Assembly: GCA_964016885.1 (NCBI GenBank)
Contig: OZ024743.1
Coordinates: forward strand, 190,653,892-190,717,891
Length of the DNA stretch: 64,000 nucleotides
Direction: 5' to 3'
From: Eledone cirrhosa
Taxonomy: Eukaryota; Mollusca; Cephalopoda; Octopoda; Eledonidae
This document shows positions 55,714 through 64,000 of this stretch, piece by piece. Both the position numbers and the translations under genes were made by a program. The notes under the pieces are model-generated. The model saw only the letters and a program-made list of their open reading frames with translations, was not told where the DNA came from and made no database searches. Within the stretch, counting starts at the first letter, position 1. Every line of letters starts with the position of its first letter.

Positions 55714-57783
55714 AAATTTGGTTATGTTTCTTTAGATCCAGCTATTGCTCTTGCTTTATGGGACTGGGGTCATCCTGTATAGAGCTGACCATGTCCACCA
55801 GAGCCCTCCATTATTGGCATTCGTTTTCACCTCTGTATATCCCCAAAAATCAAAACACTATTAGCTATTAACCAATAATGTTTTTACTTCAAGCCACTAT
55901 TTGTAATTAGCTCTCTCAATATATTAACCCTAATGAAACTATATATTTTTATGCAAATAGCATATTGAAATTATTATTCACTAAACAATTTTATTTTACT
56001 ATTCCTAACAATGTATAACTTTGAACATTTTTTCATTCTCATTTCAGCGAGTATAGTGAAGTCTCTTTTTTGCAGATAAGGTTGTAATAAGCCCCAAACA
56101 TGTCCATAATTGTCTCTTTTACTTTCTCCCAAAATGAAAATAATATTGATTAATAACTAATATTGTTTTTCTGTGAGCATGTAATTGATTCTAGTTAGCT
56201 TTCTTAATGCTCTATACATTGCATATGTGAACACTAAGTTCGCTATCTTTATGTGGATGGTGTATTTAAATAAACATTATTTTTAAAATATAAATGTTAG
56301 AATTTAATATATTAATATCCAGTCCTTTTCTCTTGGGTTCATTTGCACCACCCACCAGTTTCATGACATGAAAATCCTGGGGTATCTTGATTATTGTAGC
56401 AAAACAGTATTTATACTGAGTGAGAAGAGTTATGTAATAAGAGGCAAACGTCTGTTTTCAATCACTTTAATGTCATTTAACTTAAATTTAATCTCTAACT
56501 TTCAGAAATAGCCAAACAAACAACATACTCCTTTCCTATTCTTCACTCCTAAAATATAGGGCATGTGTACATATTCATAAATAAACTGGTTTGTAATATT
56601 TAATAAGAATTTGACTTTGTAAAATTGGGTAGTTAAAGTATTTGTGTTTTTAAGAAATAGCACATTGATGAAGCTAGAATCTAGACCATAATTTAAAACC
56701 CAACTAAAATAAAAGAAACATATTACAAAGCTTTCTTCAATAAAGTTAAACCAAACATTACAAAAAGAGAACTGATTGCAGTCATACATTACTATGAGCA
56801 TAACTCTCCCAGCAATAAATTGAAGTTTGAGATATTTCTGAACCACTCATTTCATTTAAGTAGGTAAATAACAATGGAAAAAACAAATGATATCAATTTA
56901 AATCTATTTTTTTTTATTTCACATTCTACAAATTCCTATTTCTAGCCAGCATTAGCTATGTAACATATTCATAGGTCAGAAAACATTCAGATTTTGAGAC
57001 ATGTTTACATAGTTATACCAAACTTGAGCATCAAGAAGATCTTTTCCTTCTTTTAAGAGATTCTTCTATAAGCAAATTAGACAGAATGAGAAAGAGAAAG
57101 AGAATACCAATAGACACTGAATGACATGAAAATAATAGAAAATCAACTAAAATGTCATATTTGAGTGGCATTTTAATGGAAACATCTTTTCTTCAACCTG
57201 ACACAAGCTACTCCTGTTTTGTGGTGATAGCAAAGAAAGACATTTAGGAGGAGATTTAATCTGAGTTTCTTTGCATTGTTGTTTTACTGTGTCAAAATAG
57301 TTTCATAACTCTTCACTGTGGGAGAGAGAAAATGCATGACAAGAAATAGAAAACAAAAAACCGGGATCAAAGAGAAAAAATTGGAACAGTAAAAAAGATA
57401 GGGCTAGAAAGACAGAAGAGAGAGAAGTGGGGAGGATGGTGGTTAGGAATGCACTAGAAATACCACAAGGAAAAGAGAAGTTGAAAGCTGTCCAGAAAAA
57501 TACAAGCAACAAAGAAATAGAAAATAAAAGCAGATACAGGGAGATGCATTAAGAACAAAGAGAGAGAATTATAAATGATGGGAAAATAGGTTATAATACT
57601 AAACAGATATAAAATAAAACAATTGAATTTTGACTCCTTTGTGAAAACTATATTTTCTAATGGCGATCACAAAAAAAGCAAATGTTTGCTCTTCATCAAT
57701 ATGAATAAGATTTCTTAAAATTTAGATGATATCCTTGAACAAGCAGTGAATACCTGATGTCAATTCCTACAATGACCACATTA
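55714..57783. other. Interior between the D arms
   Basis: About 2.07 kb, AT-rich. Open stretches at 56502-56846 and 57303-57512 (minus) are low-complexity and unrecognised. No transposase or RT motif was found. Confidence 0.5.
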
Positions 57784-58061
57784 TTATATTTTATATTATT
57801 GATGCTCTATATGTCCTTACAAAAGTGTGAGGTGGGAAATAATGATAGGTGTGTTTAATGTGAATCTAATGTTTTGCTCCAATGCCTTAGTAGCAGATTT
57901 CAAAATGTTCTAAGTATGCATAGTATTTAGGAAGACAAAGGTAGTGTCATAAAAAGGAGATAGGGAAGGAAGTACATTAGCATGCATAGACAAGAATTAC
58001 AATATAAAAATCTATTCTAATAACTGTGACTGAGATAAAGGAAAGACATGGCATAGATGTA
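57784..58061. repeat. Inverted repeat D, right arm
   Basis: Mirrors 55431-55713; the two outer ends both sit at TA tracts. Confidence 0.93.
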
Positions 58062-58084
58062 TATGTATATATATACCCCCTCCC

Positions 58085-58364
58085 CCACTCTCACCAAGCG
58101 TGAAGCTAATAATTGTTTCTATTTTCGGCACAAGGCCAGCAATTACCCAGTACATTACTGGTACTTTATTTTATCGACCCCATGAGGATGAAAGGCAAAG
58201 TTAACCTTGGCGGGATTTGAACTCAGACTGTAAAGGAGCGTAACTATATGATACAAAGCATGGCATCCAACCTTCTACCTATACTGCCAATCTTCTGCCA
58301 TAATAATACCATATAACATTTACTCCTCCGTTTGTTTGTTTTTTTGTTTTCTGTTATTTCGAAC

Positions 58365-58367
<3 letters not shown>
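58085..58367. repeat. Dispersed repeat B, copy 2 (inverted)
   Basis: Reverse complement of 52832-53110, including the SINE and both flanks. Confidence 0.9.
58108..58312 (-). repeat. SINE family S, copy 8 (inside repeat B)
   Basis: Minus strand, near full length; body TTTATTTTATCGACCCCATG. Confidence 0.93.
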
Positions 58368-58404
<37 letters not shown>

Positions 58405-58411
<7 letters not shown>

Positions 58412-58764
58412 CATCCATCAGTTCCAATGACATGTGTCTAGTTTGATCAAAGGACTCTGAGGATAGTTGACATCCTGTTTGTTCTGGAGGAAATCCACCT
58501 GCTGACTCATCCATTTACCTCCTCCAACTTTTACTTATTAATAGCTATTATCATCACAGTACCTCAAATCCCCCCCCTCTCACCCTATACATTGCTCTGT
58601 CAATTGCCACACCCCACAACTATTTTCATACACACATTATCCTTCTCTCTTCCAGCCAAGGAAATATGCATATTTGACATGTTTACTTATCTATATGCTA
58701 AAAATGTGTAAATTCATATAGTCTCAGTTAATTCTATTATATGTACTCAGATATAAATTTATCA

Positions 58765-58810
<46 letters not shown>

Positions 58811-59232
58811 AATAAACAGGGCCTGTGTAGCTGCTGAATAAGGTGTACTTATAAAAAGAGGAAAGCAAGAACGGGAGAACATTTTGCTTCATTAGTTGTC
58901 TGCTGGGGGTCTTGGACATTTCAACGCATTAAAGATAATATGTCTCACCTCAGTGAATCAATAACCCAAGGAAGTTATTGGGAAAAAAGAGGGAAAAATA
59001 TAGTACCAGAAGGGAAAAAGGAAAAAAACAGCGAAAAAAAATGGGAAACAAGAAACCAAAAAGGGAAACCCGAAGCACATATGTGTGAGCAACTCAGAGA
59101 GAGAAAGAAAAATGAAAGTCAACATCAATTACTGAACATAAGTTCGAGATTTGTGTGGGCGTGTGTGTGTGTGTGTGTGTTGGTATGTGAGTCAGCGTTT
59201 AGAGTTCTTGTCATGAGTTAATTTCCCAGACA
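58405..59232. repeat. Dispersed repeat A, copy 2 (inverted)
   Basis: Reverse complement of 46180-47034. Near 58850-58900 it holds about 35 bp more than copy 1 (AAGCAAGAACGGGAGAACAT). The 64-codon minus frame at 58514 begins MDESAGGFPPEQT, as in copy 1. Confidence 0.9.
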
Positions 59233-59400
59233 GAGCATTGCTTCCTTGAGCAAGATGCTTTATTTCACTATGCTCCTATCCACACAGCTGGCAAAAATGA
59301 ATTATGCCTATAATTTAAGGGGTGAGCCTTGTCACAAATGCGTCATACTCAATCTTTCAAAGAACTACATTATGGGTGTTTGTATTTATAGTCTGCTCAG
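59195..59400 (+). repeat. SINE-like repeat with family T-like core
   Basis: CCTTGAGCAAGATGCTTTAT, then TGCTCCTATCCACACAGCTG and GCAAAAATGAAT, parallels the central core of 25541-25745 and 59505-59775. The tRNA-like head is degenerate. It overlaps the outer edge of repeat A copy 2. Confidence 0.6.
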
Positions 59401-59504
59401 CCACCTACATATTTATTCTATGATTAAGCAGTTCCAATGATTGAATCAACTGGAGCACTCATTAGCAGAAATGGTGGTGGTCGACAACATTTTACGTGGA
59501 GACA

Positions 59505-59775
59505 CGTGGCCTAGTAGTAAGGGTGTTGGACTTACGATTATAATGTTGTGGGTTCAATTGCTGGTTGTGTGTTGTGATCTTGAGCAAAACACTTCATTTT
59601 ACGTTGCTCCAGTATACTTAGCTGAATATGAGTACTTGCAATAGCTGGGGGGTTAACCCTGCAATGGACTGGCATCCTTTCCAAGGAGCAGTCTTGTATT
59701 CTCAGTTGCTTGATGCCATGAAACCGGGATAAGCACTATCCGAATGAGCCTTCTGGCTTAAGACTGACTTTAGAC
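59505..59775 (+). repeat. SINE family T, copy 2
   Basis: Head TGGCCTAGTAGTAAGGGTGT (A box) and GGGTTCAATTGC (B box), a core with CTTGAGCAAAACACTTCATT, and a tail CTTAAGACTGACTTTAGACT. Homologous along its length to 25029-25306. Confidence 0.85.
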
Positions 59776-59802
59776 TTTAGACAACAACATATTACATGCT
59801 AT

Positions 59803-59834
59803 ATATATATGTATATATATATATATATATATAT
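59803..59834. repeat. (TA)n microsatellite
   Basis: About 30 bp TA. Confidence 0.92.
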
Positions 59835-59951
59835 CATAATGTTATGCTTTGAGAGAATCATACTGTTAATAAAAACAGACTCATCAGTTGAGTTTCATTT
59901 TTGTTTTATTATTGGTCATGTAAAGCCTGTGTGATTAAATCAGTAACCATT

Positions 59952-60140
59952 ATGTGGATTGGCAGTATCGGTAGAGGGTCGGGCGCCATGCTTTGATGCA
60001 TTGAGTTACAGCCCTTGCCATTCTGAGTTCAAATCCTGCCAAAGTTAACTTTGCCTTTCATCCTTACGGGGGTTGATAAAATAAAGTACCAGTAATGCAC
60101 TGGGTAATGGATGGCCTTGTGCCAAAAGTAGAAACAATTA
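59952..60140 (+). repeat. SINE family S, copy 9
   Basis: Full-length plus copy, with a one-base G insertion in the body (CTTACGGGGGTTGATAAAAT). Confidence 0.95.
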
Positions 60141-60309
60141 TTAGTCATGTAACTAATCCATTCATCGTTTGGTGTAATAACCAGACAAAAAGTACCCAGT
60201 CCCCTTCATATGATGGTAGTGCTGGTGCCATGTAAAAAAAAATCCAGTCCTCCTTAATTATTATTTTTGTCATAAATACTTTTTAAATGGATCATGATGT
60301 TAAATATAT

Positions 60310-61195
60310 TGTTGATTCTTTATGGTGAGACAAGTAGGAGTTCATCAGTGTTAGGTTCTTAGCCTACTCTTACTCATTATAGTTCTCCAAGCCATAACAG
60401 AGGTGTTTAAGACTGGCTACTCATGGGAACTTCTTTATGCTGACAATCTGTTACTTATAGCAGAATCCGTAGAGGAGCTAGAGAATAAATTCTGGCTGTG
60501 GAAACAGCAGTTGGAATCAAGGGGACTGAGAGTGAACCTAGCAAAGACTAAAGTGTTGATAAGTAGGAAAGAGGACCAGACTCTAATTCCATCAGAGAAA
60601 TGGCCATGCTCGATATGTATAAAAGGAGTTGGGATAAACTCTATAGAATGTACACAATGGAGATCTTGGGTACACAAGAGGTGTAGTGGGATAGCAGGCA
60701 AACTAACTGGAAAGGAAAACTTCATGTGTAGTAGATGTTCAGGGAAAATTGATAGTAGCAATGTCAGTGATAGGCACATTCTTCAAATGCAGGTAGGATC
60801 TATAGAGGTGGTTGATAGCTTCCGATATCTAGCAAGGGAAGGGGATGCCATAGTATCTAAATTAAGGACAGGATGGAAGATATTCAGGGAGCTGCTTCCT
60901 CTGTTGAGAACGGAAGGTTTCTCCCTATGAACGAAAGTTCGGTTGTATGATGCCTGTGTGAGATGCGTGATGCTGCATGGTAGTGAGACATCGGCAGCAA
61001 CTGTGGAGGATATTCAAAGGCTGGAGAGAAATGAAGCAAGCATGCTCTGATAGATGTGCATGAACGACAAAGCATGGATGAGTTGAGAGTGAAATGGTGT
61101 ATAAGAGGGATAAACTGTAGTGTGTGGGAGAGAAGACAGTGTTGGTATGGACATGTGACGTGCCTGAAGGATGACCGCTGGGTAAAGAAATACAC
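60310..61195 (+). pseudogene. L-family LINE, RT C-terminal half
   Basis: After a decayed VGVHQ region the main frame runs 60403-60930: FKTGYSWELLYADNLLLIAES (YADN, last catalytic Asp replaced by Asn), EELENKFWLWKQQLES, KEDQTLIPSEKWPCSIC, HKRCSGIAGKLTG, MCSRCSG, then IEVVDSFRYLA. A stop at 60930 is followed by frame-shifted DACVRCVMLHGSETSAA and RLERNEASML to about 61060, then fragments to 61195. One zinc-finger Cys is Trp (CTQWRSW). It closely resembles 48680-49250. The segment FKTGYS is present here and missing from the 47 kb copy. Confidence 0.9.
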
Positions 61196-61608
61196 ACATT
61201 ACATTTTAGATAGTTAGAGAGATGATGGGTGAGTGAGTGTTGAAGTAGTGTTTCACTCTCTCTATATAGATAATATGAGGGATGATAGATAGATATGTAC
61301 ATACAGAAAAGAGGTAGTGAGAGAGAGAGAGAAAGTGGGTATGAGTGAGGTAAGAGCAGCTGACAACAAACGTTTTAGTTAGTTAGAGAGAGGAGGAGGT
61401 GGTTTGGGTGAGAGGTATAGTCTTTCCCTTGATAGCATAATGGAGGAAGAGACAGTATTTGTGTGCTAGAAATAGTAGTAAATTCTCCTTCACCCCACTC
61501 CCCACACCACTCCACTTTTGGAAAATGATTTTGCACTTAGTTGGATGGAGATCAGATAAGTTGAAAACACATGAAAAACCTTCATTATTATCAATCTTAT
61601 TGATGGAT
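61196..61608. other. Unassigned purine-rich spacer
   Basis: GA-rich at 61310-61400, no gene seen. Confidence 0.5.
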
Positions 61609-61800
61609 TAGGTGGATTGGCAGTATCGGTAGAGGGTCGGACGCCATGCTTTGTAGCACAGTTACATCCCTTTATAAACTGAGTTCAAATCCCGCCGAGG
61701 TTAACTTTGCCTTTCATCCTTACAGGGTCGATAAAATAAAGTACCAGTAATACACTGGGATAATTGCTGGTCTTGTGCCAAAAAGTAGAAACAATTATTA
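61609..61800 (+). repeat. SINE family S, copy 10
   Basis: Full-length plus copy close to the consensus: GGCAGTATCGGTAGAGGGTC head, CTTTCATCCTTACAGGGTCG body. Confidence 0.95.
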
Positions 61801-64000
61801 TCAATCGTATTTAGTGATATTAGCAGTCAATGTACAAACAAACTCCCTTTTTATAAGGATATAGATGTATCTTCAATAATCTTGTTCTATACTTCTTTAT
61901 GGTTATGTAAAATATTAGGCTTTAAGGAACTAAAGTACCATATTCTTTAAGAGAATTGATGTTATAATGTTCACTTCAAGTACACATATAAGTTTCGAGA
62001 ATACACTAAAGCTCTACTCCATAAATCTTGTTTCCCCATAAAAATCCTTTAAATATTTCAACTGCTGAGTCACCACAAAACATATTTGGTTAGAAATGTT
62101 TTACTTTATCTAAAAATTTGCCTAGAAGGAATGATTTGTTTTATATAAAATTTCAATCGATGGAAGTCTAGCTTTGTGCTAAATTGCTGTGTACAATTTT
62201 GGAAAAGAATCTTTACATTAAATAAAATCCTTTAATGTTACTATTGTAAGAGAATAAATATATTGTGTATTTCATTCTAATTGATATAAAAGTTGAATAC
62301 AAAACAGATTTTTGCAAGACATCTCCACAACAATGTCATGTAGTTCTGATTAGTCAGCAGTTGTTAGCGGAAAAAATATTAAAGTGAGGAAGCTATTTGG
62401 GTATTTTTGAGATAACTATTATGAAATAACAATTGAAATTTTAAATAAACTTGTTCCTGTTGAAGGAAAAAAAGTATCCATAATACTTTACAATGGTATA
62501 AAGTAATCCTTCAAAAATGTATTCCTTTCAAGAGGTAAAATTCCACAAATAAAACTATTTCTATTTTGTCTTTGAAAATATTACCTACATTTTGAGAGTA
62601 TTACTAGTGTTATTATATTGATTTTTTTATATTGATCTTTTTTTCAGTTTTATCTTTTTATTTACAACATGTATTTATTTAGTTCTTCCTTTTATATAGT
62701 TTTTCTATTTTCTTTGTTCTTCAGAATTTGACAATGTTAGATCTAAAGATAATCCGATTATTCATACTTGGATATAATGCTATCACATATCTTTGACTGT
62801 TTCCAGGGAAGAGAAGCATAGCTAAAGGTTATTGTTTCTATCTGTCAGTGGGCTGGCAGCCTTGATTCCTTGTATAGAAATCAACGTTAATCTTTAGCTG
62901 TATAAAATGAAATTTTCAAATTTTCCTTCGATATTAAAATAAATGTATGTTCCAGTGAGTATTACATTTATTTAGTATGTACAATATATAAATGATAACT
63001 AAGGTTGTGGAATGGAATATCATAGTTATAGTAGTTGTTTCCTCTTGAATAATTCCATTTAACAGCTGAAATTACAGTTCTTCAAGTCTCTTTCTAAATA
63101 CAGAAACTTCAACTAAATATTACCTATTTACTGAACTTTAAGCATGGAGTTTTGATTTCTGAAGATTATTTGAGAAGAGTCAGACACTTCTAGCTTTATA
63201 TTGGATGACTGATACAGATACTTCATTTAAGATTCCTGAGTTTCCCTTTCTGTTGATAGATTTTTAATAAGATAGAATCAAATATCTCTGCAAAACTCAT
63301 ATGCTTTTTGTCATGCTCACATACACATCATAATAACAAAATGTATGCTACAGTGAATATACATCTATGAAATACTAACTTCAAGAACACTAAGGAACAC
63401 CACATTTTCAAAACGATTACCAATCACCAGTGTATAAATAAAAAATGTAAAGACATAACAAACTCTTTCAACTCTTTTTATAAAATTAAAGTTGCATTTC
63501 ATTCAAGAAATTATTTGCCCAAGGCTTGATATGCATAGCTGGCAAATGTTATTCATTACCAGTAAGGAATTAATTACTTTACATCATTCACACAGGAAAA
63601 GCAGGGAAAACTGTTATTGTCAATAAATTTTGTGGCTGCCACTTGCAGAAGAAAGATTAGTATTTAAAAGCTGTGCAGTGATGTGTCGTAGTTGTTGATG
63701 ACCATCCTCATTACCATCATCATCATCAGCAGTCTCAAAGGCAACAATAATTCAAAGACATCGTAGCTCACATTGTAGTATTACAAAATATTGCAGCATA
63801 TATCCTTCTTTGTACCCCCAGACGAGGGAACCTCTACTTTATATTGCAAAATTCTAGAATTAGCAGCCAATTCTCCCTCAAGTTACATACAAGCATCTTA
63901 AAATAGACACATTAGATTATGCAATCCAATATATATACAAAAAAGTCAGGGCCAGAATACATTTTATCATCTGTTTATTCCATTAGGGTTGCCCTTGCGA
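61801..64000. other. Unassigned AT-rich DNA
   Basis: The longest stretch without simple-repeat arrays or recognisable elements. No ORF above the background length and no family motif was seen; it could be unique intronic or intergenic DNA. Confidence 0.55.

Overview
This is a eukaryotic, intron-scale or intergenic window made almost entirely of decayed transposable elements and microsatellites. I found no intact host gene, no rRNA or canonical tRNA gene, no CRISPR array and no bacterial-type operon. The host is most likely a mollusc, probably a cephalopod of octopus type. That is inferred from at least ten copies of one tRNA-derived SINE whose body I recognise as cephalopod-type, very long (TA)n and (CA/GT)n arrays, many Penelope-like elements (PLEs), and LINEs typical of invertebrate genomes. 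No species can be fixed from the sequence alone.

Layout. 1-380: minus-strand fragment of an APE-type, RTE-like LINE (called family L). 776-1118 and 2870-3078: two fold-back repeats. 3241-3800: duplicated 240-bp unit. 3850-6940: long R2/R4-type LINE with a restriction-like endonuclease, broken by stops. 8030-10790: PLE family A (RT plus GIY-YIG, minus strand). 11-18 kb: SINEs, simple repeats and unassigned AT-rich DNA. 18023-21060: PLE family B with inverted 3' ends. 22.2-23.3 kb: compound microsatellite. 24-31 kb: SINEs, LINE relics and an 800-bp-spaced repeat pair. 30885-31528: nearly perfect palindrome. 32.7-36.2 kb: L-family LINE with a long open frame, a SINE, a Jockey/CR1-like LINE and an RT relic. 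36.2-37.2 kb: third PLE type. 38-39 kb: terminal-repeat debris. 41.9-45.5 kb: LINE relics and a LINE-tail minisatellite. 46.2-49.7 kb: dispersed repeat A followed by a long L-family LINE. 49.7-52.7 kb: more PLE-B pieces. 52.8-54.8 kb: SINE-bearing repeat B and a PLE 3' region. 55.4-58.1 kb: a pair of 280-bp inverted repeats. 58.1-59.2 kb: inverted copies of repeats B and A. 59-61.8 kb: three SINEs and another L-family LINE. 61.8-64 kb: nothing recognised.

How the parts relate. Autonomous elements (L-family LINE, R4-type LINE, Jockey/CR1-like LINE, PLEs) encode or once encoded reverse transcriptase and an endonuclease. SINEs depend on such machinery. The most interesting recurring signal is a set of hammerhead-ribozyme-like folds at PLE ends. 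At least three architectures occur, two of them with full stem-core-stem complementarity that can be read by eye, and one family (PLE-B) shows the same unusual core (CAGAAGA) in four copies. PLE termini in hammerheads are an established association; the specific variants, inverted arrangements and chimeras here are what deserve checking.
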